From: UBA6382 sp963617965
GTDB lineage: Bacteria > Bacteroidota > Bacteroidia > Bacteroidales > Bacteroidaceae
Length of the DNA: 32,335 nt
NCBI GenBank assembly: GCA_963617965.1
Contig: CAVEQO010000027.1
Coordinates: forward strand, 1 to 32,335
Direction: 5' to 3'
The notes beneath the pieces were generated by a model. It searched no databases. It worked only from the letters and a program-made list of their open reading frames with translations, and was not told the origin of the DNA. Numbering within the stretch: position 1 is the stretch's first letter; every line of letters starts with the position of its first letter. Positions 24,201 to 32,252 of this stretch are shown here, piece after piece. The position numbers and the translations under genes were made by a program.

Positions 24201-26681
24201 TTCTGGACTGGCGGCAAGGATGCCGGCAGCAGCATCCAGTGGATATGGGCCCAGCGTACCATGGCTGTCAACATGAGCACAGGATCGTTCACTTCCAAAA
24301 ACGGCACATGGGCAAAGACATGGACTTCAACAGCCACAGAACCGCAGCTCGTTGTCGATGCGGGCTACAACAACATGAGCACAGAGAACTCCAATGCTAC
24401 ACGCATTCAGGCCATGGTCGGCAAGTTCTCGCCGCAAAACTATACCATCAGTGCCGGTTCCGGCTACTGCATTGCAGGCTATAGCTTTGATTTTGTTATG
24501 GCGGCAACCACTGCCATTGACCTGACTGATGCTGTCGGAAACAAGTTCACGTCAACGTCAAGTGTGCAGAGCGTGGACTGTCAGGGACTTACCGAACCCT
24601 CAACCACGTTCTGTCTTTCCGGATCCAACAACGGAGTCAATATAACCAACTTCCTCGTTACAGTGCGCAAGGCCACTGTTCCTCCAGAACCTCAGTTCGA
24701 GATTTTCCCGACCCCGTCTACGAGTGCCATACCATACCGCATTCCTGCCATCGCTACGGCCTACGACGGGACTGTAGTGGCCGTTGCCGACTACCGTTTC
24801 AGCCGTGCCGACATCGGCAGCGGCAGAATTGACCTCCATATCCGTCGTAGCCACGACAATGGCGAGACGTGGGACGAAATCATGAAGCCGGCCGTCATGA
24901 CCGGCGACGGCAACACCACCGCTGGGCATCAGGAAGCCGGTTTCGGTGACCCGTGTATCGTGGGCGACAGCGAGAGTCCGCGCATGATTATCACTTCCTG
25001 TTCCGGCACACCCGGATTCTTCGGCGGCACACGTGACCACCACCAGGGATGGGCACGCTGGTACAGCGATGACAACGGTGCGACATGGAGCAGTCCTGAG
25101 TACATTGACGAGGAGTTTGTCTATTCCAAGTTTGACAACAGCGTCTACGGTCCTATCCGCGGATGGTTTGTGGGCAGCGGCAAGATATGCCAGAGCACCA
25201 AGACCAAAGTGGGCAAATACTACCGTCTCTATTGTGTGGGCAGCAGTTGCCGTCAGGGCAGCAACGAGACAGCCAACTGGGCTCTCTATTCCGATGACTT
25301 CGGAGAGACGTGGGAGTTCCTCGGCGGCTGTGACTACAGTCCTGTACCGGGCGGAGACGAGCCGAAGGCCGAAGAGTTGCCTGACGGCAGCATTCTTCTC
25401 TCAAGCCGCTGCACAGGAGGACGCAATTTCAACATCTTTACCTTTACCGATACCAAGACAGCCAAAGGCTCATGGGGACAAGTGGCTTTCTCGGGAAGCG
25501 GCAACAATGGCGTCATCGCCGTTTCCAATGCCTGCAACGGCGAAGTGATGCTTGTGCCTGTAACCCGCAAGGCCGACGACAAGAAGATGTTCCTGCTTCT
25601 GCAGAGTGTGCCGTTCGGCAGCGGACGCACCAATGTGGGCATATACTACAAGGAACTGGAATCACTCTCCGACTACCGTACTCCGGCGGCAATCGCCAAG
25701 GACTGGGACGGCCGTCACCAGAGTTCTTACATCAGCAGTGCCTACAGCACCATGACATGGCAGAAGAACAACACCATAGGCTTTGTTTATGAAGAAGATA
25801 CCTATGGCACTTCGGGCGGCGGTTACACCATCGTCTACAAGAACTACTCCATCGAACAGATTACGGACTCTGCCTATACCTACTGTCCCACGGTAGACGG
25901 TGACAGCCTCACCGCTCTTGGGGCGAAGGAGATCGTAGACGCCATAACCTCAAGCGAGAATGTCGGTACGACGGTAGGGCAGTATTCTCAGAATGCCGTA
26001 GACCTCATAAACACGGCCTACGGGGAATATGCCGCCGAAGCCTCGCGGCAGAACTACGAGGCACTGAACGGTGTCATCTCTTCCGCTCCGCGCGTTGAGG
26101 TTACCGGCGAACGCTATTACACCATACGCAACTACGGGCGCGGCACGCAAAACTATGTGCTCAACGCAAACTCCAGTACAGTGCTTGGTGTGAGCACCAA
26201 CTCCTCTGCCGACAACGCCCTCTGGTATTTCAAGCAATCAGCTGACGATGCCGACACGTACTATCTGGTCAACAAGGCTTTCAGCGATAAAATGGTTGGT
26301 CCAACGCTTGGTGTTGAAGTCCGCTCGGTTATGGCTGACTCAGAGGAAAACGCCGGTGTCTTTCGCATCACAAGCACTACGCAGGGACTCAGTAGTATCA
26401 GATGCGTAAACCCTACCAACACCAGCTATGCCTATATGCACCTTGCGGGCGACCTTAACCGTATCGTGCCGTGGTTTGCGAACTCGCCTGCCGCCAATGC
26501 TGCATCGTTTTGGTATATTGAACCCACCGACATCATTACCGACGTAAAGTCCGTGACCGACGGACTTGGCAGCCTGATTTCCGCACCGGAAGTCTGCTAC
26601 GACCTCAACGGGCGTGTCGTTGACTTGCCGCAGAAAGGGCAGATATACATTCGCCGCGGCAGGAAATTCGTTAACAAGTAG
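21255..26681 (+). CDS. Giant secreted SGNH esterase - sialidase (GH33-like)
   Basis: This 1808-residue protein begins with a signal peptide (MKIKTLYLVAVLLLASLQ, cut near VKA/DE). An upstream start at 21144 inside thrA is rejected. Residues 30-230 form an SGNH hydrolase domain with S50 in GNSIT, GTND at 100-103 and DNLH at 190-193. A second SGNH-like repeat (about 245-430) has lost the serine (GDEM at 254-257) and the DxxH. A helical stretch and several trefoil-like modules follow, rich in YTITN and YTIRN strands. The sialidase occupies about 1145-1540, with R1162 in YRIP and Asp boxes at 1199-1206, 1271-1278 and 1346-1353. R1385 is a candidate second triad arginine. A tail with YDLNGR...KGQIYIRRGR ends the protein. 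It probably removes O-acetyl groups and then sialic acid from host glycans. Confidence 0.9.
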   Translation: MKIKTLYLVAVLLLASLQGVKADEAFRKHRYDSWKVLGLPENAIVFVGNSITDMHCWTEAFGNDLRVVNRGNSGGYSFEVLDNVESWSRFKPAKVFIKIGTNDLGTNYKEQSIADNIAKTVEIIRSESPETEIYLQSILPARDQNYKTLKTIQAANKLIEAIAAANEKTTYVDLYSKMEGIRSGAPYSLDNLHLEAYGYKVWVDAVKEYVGIESSYPDNTQTIQNTAGLSGAHGMRATYFSVLPTISTDVLFFGDEMVKNGEWNELLQNKNVKNRGSWWGYGGNIATVSKFVDAAFSNGDNGVTRETPAKIILYTGTEDINGSTDIATVEENYMALVTKLKTNAPSTPIALVSLMPTSSANTRITEFNAWLKTTAEADEDLTYIDIYTDLATAEGIADTKYFSGNYLYGMGYVAVARKLADFVGGCTVISDEEAQSRKDLFEARAALNGMIAMVESIPNGNGLGQYKGSSIALANVYQECVNAKKSLRETEDVSSYNNRLEAMAESLSILKKEINTPTADNVTGRQFTLSAPLRGGQFAYAANGTVAGASSDPGYASYRWTLEECTDGTFNIKNVGAEAYLDPSADYNTQIKLTETAPETGWSVEYSETLGLFIIRSSTSCELNATNLSGNPVYNWFASGSNAQDRTDAGCQWLFTDVTDVDVKEEPAPINVVKGTVQEGAAEIVDGHVYTITNRQKNGTCYPLYADNSALQVGAANALASKSYSSRAKFMAINKGTNIFAFKNVATGLYLVWKGSSSGTNNNTGLVETYDSIYCCFKLTSVSSVTNGKLLTAKRSDGTAGTFVQKSDGSWDKWGPGTLCYNDNYSNVYTLGDVTDGDDGEVYDEEQNAEWEAGIDWYTAQIGAGRLYLSNNTGTYIALSSSKTEYSDADLWHREGNDKDGYTIYNKEAGPNKVLAAPTTMSGAEGGESYPVMVDKNSIPSGYTATWLFDKSTDLGSDTEAWYLYEKGYESNIVNNRNGKLAFWTGGKDAGSSIQWIWAQRTMAVNMSTGSFTSKNGTWAKTWTSTATEPQLVVDAGYNNMSTENSNATRIQAMVGKFSPQNYTISAGSGYCIAGYSFDFVMAATTAIDLTDAVGNKFTSTSSVQSVDCQGLTEPSTTFCLSGSNNGVNITNFLVTVRKATVPPEPQFEIFPTPSTSAIPYRIPAIATAYDGTVVAVADYRFSRADIGSGRIDLHIRRSHDNGETWDEIMKPAVMTGDGNTTAGHQEAGFGDPCIVGDSESPRMIITSCSGTPGFFGGTRDHHQGWARWYSDDNGATWSSPEYIDEEFVYSKFDNSVYGPIRGWFVGSGKICQSTKTKVGKYYRLYCVGSSCRQGSNETANWALYSDDFGETWEFLGGCDYSPVPGGDEPKAEELPDGSILLSSRCTGGRNFNIFTFTDTKTAKGSWGQVAFSGSGNNGVIAVSNACNGEVMLVPVTRKADDKKMFLLLQSVPFGSGRTNVGIYYKELESLSDYRTPAAIAKDWDGRHQSSYISSAYSTMTWQKNNTIGFVYEEDTYGTSGGGYTIVYKNYSIEQITDSAYTYCPTVDGDSLTALGAKEIVDAITSSENVGTTVGQYSQNAVDLINTAYGEYAAEASRQNYEALNGVISSAPRVEVTGERYYTIRNYGRGTQNYVLNANSSTVLGVSTNSSADNALWYFKQSADDADTYYLVNKAFSDKMVGPTLGVEVRSVMADSEENAGVFRITSTTQGLSSIRCVNPTNTSYAYMHLAGDLNRIVPWFANSPAANAASFWYIEPTDIITDVKSVTDGLGSLISAPEVCYDLNGRVVDLPQKGQIYIRRGRKFVNK

Positions 26682-26709
26682 CCGCTACAGCATATCCGCT
26701 AACATAACG

Positions 26710-26746
26710 AAGGCCGGAACCACATTCGCATGGTTCCGGCCTTTTT
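26710..26746 (+). terminator. Intrinsic terminator after the sialidase gene
   Basis: A perfect 13 bp stem, AAGGCCGGAACCA (26710-26722) with TGGTTCCGGCCTT (26731-26743), encloses an 8 nt loop and runs into TTTTT. It starts 28 bp after the sialidase stop. On the opposite strand the T-run is poor, so it mainly serves the plus-strand transcript. Confidence 0.92.
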
Positions 26747-26771
26747 CTGTTTCTGGTTTTTCGCCCTTTTG

Positions 26772-27233
26772 TCATTCGTCCGCAACGGAGAGTGGTGTGC
26801 CGGCTTTTGAAGCGTAGAAGACAAAAATCTCTGTAGGCTCATCGCTGCGGTTCTCTCCGTGGTGTACTGTTCCTACTGTTTCTACCACGGCTTCTCCCTG
26901 ACGCACGGTTTTTTCTTTCCCGTCCGACTCGCGTACGAGGGTCAGCTGACCCTTGCTGACCACTCCGTAAGACATTATGTCGTGGTGGTGCTTCGGCAGT
27001 GCGCTGTGAGGCGGCAACGTCACTTTGATTGCGCGCAGCTCGGGTTTGCCCTCCGGGTAGTCGGGCAACTCTGCTCCGTCCCAGCTTTGTGAGGTTTTGA
27101 GCAGTTCCACGCTCTCTGCTTTTGCCGTTTCTTTGGGATTGCCACTGTCCGAGCATGAAGTCATGGACAGTCCTGCCGTTGCGGCGATGGCAGCAACGGC
27201 AATAGTCTTGCAGCAATTTGGTTTGGTATTCAT
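26772..27233 (-). CDS. Cupin-domain putative lipoprotein
   Basis: This 153-residue protein has an N-terminal hydrophobic segment (IAVAAIAATAGLS) and a lipobox-like LSMTSC with C27 as the likely lipidated cysteine. A serine/lysine/glutamate-rich linker follows. The rest is a single small cupin: LPPHSALPKHHHDIMSYGVVSKGQL supplies the metal-ligand histidines and GEAVVETVGTVHHGENRSDEPTEIFVFYAS is the second motif. Such proteins are envelope-located in Bacteroidetes. The substrate or ligand is unknown. It is a single gene on the minus strand between the two giant enzymes, with its own promoter-like region. No enzymatic role can be assigned from the sequence. Confidence 0.85.
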   Translation of the reverse strand: MNTKPNCCKTIAVAAIAATAGLSMTSCSDSGNPKETAKAESVELLKTSQSWDGAELPDYPEGKPELRAIKVTLPPHSALPKHHHDIMSYGVVSKGQLTLVRESDGKEKTVRQGEAVVETVGTVHHGENRSDEPTEIFVFYASKAGTPLSVADE

Positions 27234-27271
27234 CTTTGTTTTTTTGATTGATCCTGTCCGGGCGTTGTCGC

Positions 27272-27300
27272 TTGACTGGAGTTCTGGTTACGCCAGTCAA
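27272..27300 (-). promoter_or_regulatory. Stem-loop at the 5' end of the cupin gene leader
   Basis: TTGACTGG (27272-27279) and CCAGTCAA (27293-27300) form a perfect 8 bp inverted repeat with a 13 nt loop. If transcription starts just downstream of the TACTTTTG box at 27309-27316, this hairpin would be at or near the very 5' end of the cupin mRNA, about 40 nt from the ATG. Confidence 0.45.
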
Positions 27301-27308
27301 TTCGTCTG

Positions 27309-27316
27309 CAAAAGTA
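27309..27316 (-). promoter_or_regulatory. Putative -7 promoter box for the cupin gene
   Basis: Minus-strand TACTTTTG matches TAnnTTTG, giving a leader of about 70 nt before the ATG at 27233. At the usual -33 spacing there is no good TTTG; that position overlaps the dyad at 27336-27350. Confidence 0.5.
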
Positions 27317-27335
27317 AGTAAAAATGTGAGTGTTG

Positions 27336-27350
27336 GCACTATGGTAGTGC
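27336..27350. promoter_or_regulatory. 15 bp dyad (GCACTA-TGG-TAGTGC), possible operator
   Basis: A perfect 6 bp inverted repeat with a 3 bp centre, flanked by TT and AA that extend the symmetry after one mismatch. It lies upstream of the cupin -7 box where a -33 element would be expected, so a transcription factor dimer bound here could control the cupin gene. Confidence 0.4.
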
Positions 27351-27435
27351 AAAATAAACGGTTATGGCAGTAGAAAACCTGTATGGTACATGGCTGTTCG
27401 TTGTTTTTTTTGTGTGCATTGGGGTGCGTTTATGA

Positions 27436-27453
27436 TAAATTTGGCTAAATTTG
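27436..27453 (+). promoter_or_regulatory. Two -7-like boxes ahead of the GH-D-like glycosidase gene
   Basis: TAAATTTG occurs twice, at 27436-27443 and 27446-27453, 10 bp apart, and both match TAnnTTTG. TTTG at 27409-27412 is 23 bp upstream of the first box, slightly longer than the usual spacing. The start codon is 30 bp after the second box. Confidence 0.5.
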
Positions 27454-27482
27454 TGGACAAAACTTTACAGTAATATAATATC

Positions 27483-30400
27483 ATGAAGACCAGGTATCTT
27501 GCTTTTTCTGTATTTTTTACGTTTTGTACAGTGCTTGGCGTGCGTGCCGATATCTTGCAGCCGTCGGTCACACTGCCTGCCGATGGCAAGCCGGAACATC
27601 TCTACACTATGGCCAACGGCAGCAATTGGTATCTCAATGCCAGCACCTCGCCCACGCAGACCGAAGATAACTACGCCCTCTTCGCTTTCTATGCCGTGGA
27701 TGGTACGGCGGATGCCTATTATATCTACAACTACACGGCCGGCAAGTGGCTTAACTATGCCAAGGCGGCAGCCTACTCAAACGGAGTGGCTTTTGTCACG
27801 CTCGGGACTTCGCGTGTGGATGGCGTCTATTGGGCATATTCCTCTACTGTCAGCGGCGATGCACAGTTCCAACCTTACAACACTACCGGCGTTGCGGCCA
27901 AATACATGAATTTCTACGGAGGTAGTTCCAGCTATTCCCTTGACGGAACCACTACTGTGGGGCTGTGGCAAAACAACGGCAATCTGGATGCGGGCAGCCG
28001 TTGGACTCTGTCGGAGGTTGACATGACGGAATATGCCTATACCGTGACATGTGCCCCGGATGTTACCGTCACGGTCAACGGCAAGTCCTATCAGAATGGA
28101 GATGTTGTTCGCTCTCTTGGCCATATCAACCAGAATCTTGTCAGTGCCACTGTACCTGACGGCAAGTTTCCCGTTGTCCATGTGGACTCTGACGGTATGC
28201 TTGTCATTGTTCAGGGTTTGGACAAGCCGGAACAGCCTCTCGTGTCGGACTACACGGTTCCCGGTTTGTACCCCATGCAGCAGAATGAGGTGGGTCAAGC
28301 CGGTGCCTCTGTAGCCGACGGTGTGTACACCTTGCACAACAATGTGTTGGCAGCCTGTTTCATAAGGACTGATAACCGGCTCTATTTTGCCGGCAGCGAG
28401 GCCATGAACCTCATGGCTGGCACAGAACCGTTCTTTGTCAGCTTCGGCCACGGAGACCAGGTAGCCGCCAGCCAGATGGAGTTGGAAAGCTTGGATTGTG
28501 TCCGGCTGAATGGCGATGCCGATGCAGTCGGAGGTGCCGAACATTATAACGGCTATGCTCTCGTGGCAAACTACCGCTACACCTATGGCGGTGGCACGGT
28601 CAATATAGAGTGGCGTGCCGTACTCCGCGACGGCTCGCACTACCTGCGCACGGAGATGCAACTTACGGGCGAAGGCAACGTTGACATGTACAACGTGATA
28701 CCTATGGTTTACAACGTGGACACCAAAGCAGCCGGTAGCGTACCTGCGGTTGTCGGCAACACCCGTGGTGCTGTTCTCATGAGCGACAGAATTTTTGCCG
28801 GTCTGGAAAACCCCGTTGGATACAATACGGTAGGGGAGGTTACGGGCAGCGAAGACAAGTATGACTTTACGTCAACTTTGCCACAGGTTGCTTTTACGGC
28901 TTCCGGCTGGACTCAGACCCCGCAGGACGAAGTGCCCGGCAGGGTTACGGAAGTTTCCAAATACGGATATCCTGATATTTACGAATACAGAGTGGCTGAC
29001 GTGACGCTCAAGGCCAACCAGAAACTGCAGACAACTATCGCTTACACCGGCGGCAACCACCGCCTTAATTTTGCCGGTGTGGATTTGCTTGATGCCAATG
29101 GCGATGTTGTGGCAAGCGATTACCACAGCGGATATTCCGGCAATGTCTCGTCCGGCAACGATTTCTCCTTTATCGTACCCGACGACGGGACCTATACCGT
29201 GCGGTGCATGGTGGAAAACGGCACAGAAGCCATTGACGCGTCCGGCACCATAACTTGTAAGGTGTTTTCTCCCAAGGATGGCGTTGTCATAGACACTGAT
29301 GTCGTGACCATACAGGGACGCTGGAGCCGCAACACTACGCTGGCCGATGGCGAGACATGGAAGATCAGTGCCGTTGTGGGTCTGGTTGCCCAGGACGGGC
29401 AGCAGGCCAACCCCGTGCTTTCCAAAACTCAGAAGCGTCGCTCTTTCCTTGCCTACAGCGAGCGTGAACGTGCCGTGCCGTGGCATTGCAATCCCGTCTA
29501 CATCAGCTGGTATGAGCTTAACATCAACCGCAACAACTCGTCCGATCCCACCAAGAACATGAATGCCTCACAGGTTGAAAATGTCCTGCGCCATTGGAAG
29601 AGCAGTTTCTACGACCGGTTTGGCTTGGCTCCCAACAGTTTCGTCATTGATGACGGGTGGGACAACTACGGCACGTGGACGTTCCATGACGGATTCCCTG
29701 ATGAAATGCGCGGCATTTCGGCTCTGGCCGGAGAGATGGAAGCCGGTGTAGGGGCATGGCTCGGTCCGGTGGGAGGCTACGGCACCAGTGGCAACTACCG
29801 CCGTGCCTACTGGACTGCCAAGGGGCAGAGCATGGTTCTGTCCAATCCCAACTACTACAAGGTGTTCCTTGATGCCGCAGAAAACCTGACGCAGAATCAG
29901 GGCAACTTCAATTTCTTCAAGTTCGACGGCATCTCCGCACAGTTCAGTGCTACCGGTCCCGACAGTGGCGACTCGGGTAATGAAAACGCCGAGGGCATCA
30001 TACGCCTTGAACGTTACGTGCGCGAAAACCTCCGCCGCGACATCTTCTTCAACACCACTGTGGGCACATGGGCTTCGCCTTTCTGGTATCATTATACCGA
30101 TGCCACCTGGCGCCAGGAAAACGACTACGGCACTCTGGGCGACAATATTTCCGACCGCGAACGGTGGATAACCTATCGCGACAAGCTTGTCTATCAGAAC
30201 TATGTTGCCAATTCGCCCGTCTGTCCCATTAATACCCTGATGACCCACGGCTTTATCCTCAGCCGTTTCGGCAGCGTGAGCAAAGACATGAGTTATCAGT
30301 CGTGTCTGCGTGAGATGAGGTGTGCCTTTGCCTGCGGCAGCGGCATGGTGGAACTCTACAACGACTATCTCCTTATGGATACCATCAACGGCGGTCAGCT

Positions 30401-31682
30401 GTGGGCGGATCTCGCTGACTGTATACGCTGGCAACGCAACAACGCTGGTGTTCTTATGGATATCCATTGGGTGGGTGGCAGTCCGTGGGACGGCTCCAAG
30501 GCCAACATCTACGGATGGGCTGCATGGAACGGCTCCCGTTCCGTTTTCACTTTGCGCAACGGAGCCAACGGCAGCCAGTCCATAACTCTGACCCTGCGCG
30601 AAGCTCTGGAGATCCCGGCCAACATCACGGGGGCTGTTGTCTTGCACAAGTCGTTTGCCGACCAACCTGCACTCAACGGGCTTGCCGAGGGTGAAGCCAT
30701 AGATATCGACACCCCACTGACACTCACGTTGCCAGGCAGCAGTGTATATGTCTTCGAGGGTCTTGATGCCAGTCTTCCGCAAGTCAAGGTGGAGACAGTG
30801 GTGTTCACCAAGATACCGTCGGAGGTATATGTGGGCAGCAATGTGGCAGTGGTAGCCAGTGTAACTCCGTCCGATGCCACCTGCAGGAATCTGGAGTGGG
30901 TGTCTTCCGATCCCTCCGTGGCCACTGTCAGTGGCGGTTTTGTCAAACCGCTCAGGGAAGGTTCTGTCACCATCACCGCAAAGGCTCTTGACGGTTCGGA
31001 TGCGGAGTACAGCACTGTCCTCACTGTAGTTCCCAAGCCCGCAGACCCCTATGCCGTCAATTTTGACAAAGATGCCTCCGCACAGGTGACATACCGCAAG
31101 CTCAACGCCGTCACGCTCACTGCCGACGGCATAGCCAATACCGTTACGCTCGTGTCTGACAAACCTTACCAGATGCTTACCGATGGCTTCACCGTGAAAA
31201 CGGGAGACAAACTCACCGTGTCGCTAAACTGGACTGGCACATGGATGCATGGCTATGTCTATTGCGACTATGACCGAAACAGCCAGTATGATGTGACCTC
31301 GCCTGCCGACAGGGAACTGGTGAGCTATACCTACTACAACGGTACCGATTCAGAAGGCAAGACCCGTGTCAGCGACTGTGGGGTAGGTGATCTCCCCTCG
31401 TTCACAGCCCCGCAGGAAGAGGGTGTCTATATGTTGCGTGTCAAGGTCGACTGGGACAACGTTGACCCGGGGGGAAGCACTGTTTCCGGCAACGATATTC
31501 TGGGCAATGGCGGCTGCATAATAGACATGCCGCTTACAGTTGAAGACCCCAGTGGCATCACGGCTGTGCCCGATGCCGGTGATGCTGTTGTCGGCAAATG
31601 CTACGACCTCTTGGGACGGCCTGTTGCCAATCCGGACAAGGGACAACTCTATATTCGTCGGGGACGGATAGTCAGGGAGTGA
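27483..31682 (+). CDS. Giant secreted glycosidase, clan GH-D-like (alpha-galactosidase-related), with Big2 domain
   Basis: This 1399-residue protein has a signal peptide (YLAFSVFFTFCTVLG, cut near VRA/DI). Residues 35-180 resemble a trefoil-like module (HLYTMANGSNWYLNA to RWTLSEV). A beta-rich region follows, then a TIM barrel at about 665-1000. The barrel has FVIDDGWDNYG (D723/D724) and NFFKFDG with D815, the position of the nucleophile in GH27/GH36 enzymes. It also has TDATWRQENDYG, a candidate acid/base region, and HWVGGSPWDGSK. A Big2 immunoglobulin-like domain begins near residue 1106 (VVFTKIPSEVYVGSN). A C-terminal beta domain follows (YVYCDYDRNSQYD) and then the tail YDLLGR...KGQLYIRRGR. 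Alpha-galactosidase or alpha-N-acetylgalactosaminidase activity is inferred from the fold; the family is not certain. Confidence 0.82.
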   Translation: MKTRYLAFSVFFTFCTVLGVRADILQPSVTLPADGKPEHLYTMANGSNWYLNASTSPTQTEDNYALFAFYAVDGTADAYYIYNYTAGKWLNYAKAAAYSNGVAFVTLGTSRVDGVYWAYSSTVSGDAQFQPYNTTGVAAKYMNFYGGSSSYSLDGTTTVGLWQNNGNLDAGSRWTLSEVDMTEYAYTVTCAPDVTVTVNGKSYQNGDVVRSLGHINQNLVSATVPDGKFPVVHVDSDGMLVIVQGLDKPEQPLVSDYTVPGLYPMQQNEVGQAGASVADGVYTLHNNVLAACFIRTDNRLYFAGSEAMNLMAGTEPFFVSFGHGDQVAASQMELESLDCVRLNGDADAVGGAEHYNGYALVANYRYTYGGGTVNIEWRAVLRDGSHYLRTEMQLTGEGNVDMYNVIPMVYNVDTKAAGSVPAVVGNTRGAVLMSDRIFAGLENPVGYNTVGEVTGSEDKYDFTSTLPQVAFTASGWTQTPQDEVPGRVTEVSKYGYPDIYEYRVADVTLKANQKLQTTIAYTGGNHRLNFAGVDLLDANGDVVASDYHSGYSGNVSSGNDFSFIVPDDGTYTVRCMVENGTEAIDASGTITCKVFSPKDGVVIDTDVVTIQGRWSRNTTLADGETWKISAVVGLVAQDGQQANPVLSKTQKRRSFLAYSERERAVPWHCNPVYISWYELNINRNNSSDPTKNMNASQVENVLRHWKSSFYDRFGLAPNSFVIDDGWDNYGTWTFHDGFPDEMRGISALAGEMEAGVGAWLGPVGGYGTSGNYRRAYWTAKGQSMVLSNPNYYKVFLDAAENLTQNQGNFNFFKFDGISAQFSATGPDSGDSGNENAEGIIRLERYVRENLRRDIFFNTTVGTWASPFWYHYTDATWRQENDYGTLGDNISDRERWITYRDKLVYQNYVANSPVCPINTLMTHGFILSRFGSVSKDMSYQSCLREMRCAFACGSGMVELYNDYLLMDTINGGQLWADLADCIRWQRNNAGVLMDIHWVGGSPWDGSKANIYGWAAWNGSRSVFTLRNGANGSQSITLTLREALEIPANITGAVVLHKSFADQPALNGLAEGEAIDIDTPLTLTLPGSSVYVFEGLDASLPQVKVETVVFTKIPSEVYVGSNVAVVASVTPSDATCRNLEWVSSDPSVATVSGGFVKPLREGSVTITAKALDGSDAEYSTVLTVVPKPADPYAVNFDKDASAQVTYRKLNAVTLTADGIANTVTLVSDKPYQMLTDGFTVKTGDKLTVSLNWTGTWMHGYVYCDYDRNSQYDVTSPADRELVSYTYYNGTDSEGKTRVSDCGVGDLPSFTAPQEEGVYMLRVKVDWDNVDPGGSTVSGNDILGNGGCIIDMPLTVEDPSGITAVPDAGDAVVGKCYDLLGRPVANPDKGQLYIRRGRIVRE

Positions 31683-31838
31683 CAATGCCGATACCGCTCC
31701 TGACTGGGGTTGTTGTGCATCCCAAGGCTTTGCTGCATTATTATGGTTATAAGCTTCACGCTGTGTACGGGATAAGAGGTGTGATATGCTCCTATGACAT
31801 GACTGCTGCGAGTGTATATGACCTCCGCTATTTCATTG

Positions 31839-32252
31839 TTAAGTTAGCGATTCTACAAATACTGCTTCCATTTGTTTCATTTCTTCACAGAAGTCAGTAT
31901 AGGAAGTCGTGGTCTTGCTGATTTCAATGCCAAAGATTGACATGGTGGCGGTAAGTCCTGTCAGGTGCGAAGTGGGGACTTCTAATTGTTTCTGACTATA
32001 ACTAATGATTCTACGAAATCTTGAGTGAGGAATAGTCTCAGACTTTTCTCGATATATCAATTGTTGTAGAATACTATATTCTATCTTTCTATTCAGATTT
32101 TCCGTATCCTCGTTTTCATCTTTATCTACATCAGAAGTCGTTTCCTCATTCGCTTGAAGAGTTGCAAGCGAAATTGGCAGATATACCCGATTTCCATCCT
32201 TGAAATCTTCTTTTAGAGCCAATAGTACAGAACTTTTTGGTCTATGGGTCAA
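31839..32252 (-). CDS. Unrecognised ORF with TTG or missing start, possibly 5'-truncated
   Basis: I do not recognise this 137-codon frame. It is charged and soluble-looking, with an acidic run (TTSDVDKDENEDTEN) in the middle, no signal peptide and no membrane segment. The DNA is clearly AT-richer than the rest of the window. No ATG opens it: the first candidate is a TTG at 32252 inside a direct repeat. The same frame stays open upstream to a stop at 32289-32291, giving the protein-like stretch ETYYEKIPRNLTHRPKSS. That suggests the coding sequence once extended further and was altered by the repeat. It could be the remnant of a larger gene or a small accessory gene. Confidence 0.45.
   Translation of the reverse strand: MTHRPKSSVLLALKEDFKDGNRVYLPISLATLQANEETTSDVDKDENEDTENLNRKIEYSILQQLIYREKSETIPHSRFRRIISYSQKQLEVPTSHLTGLTATMSIFGIEISKTTTSYTDFCEEMKQMEAVFVESLT

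Noticed and set aside
29568..30782. 404-codon minus-strand frame opposite the glycosidase
   Set aside because: Antisense shadow of the TIM-barrel region; no signal, motif or plausible start context.
31683..31838. Terminator after the clan GH-D-like gene
   Set aside because: I found no GC-rich stem followed by a T-run in this 156 bp stretch.
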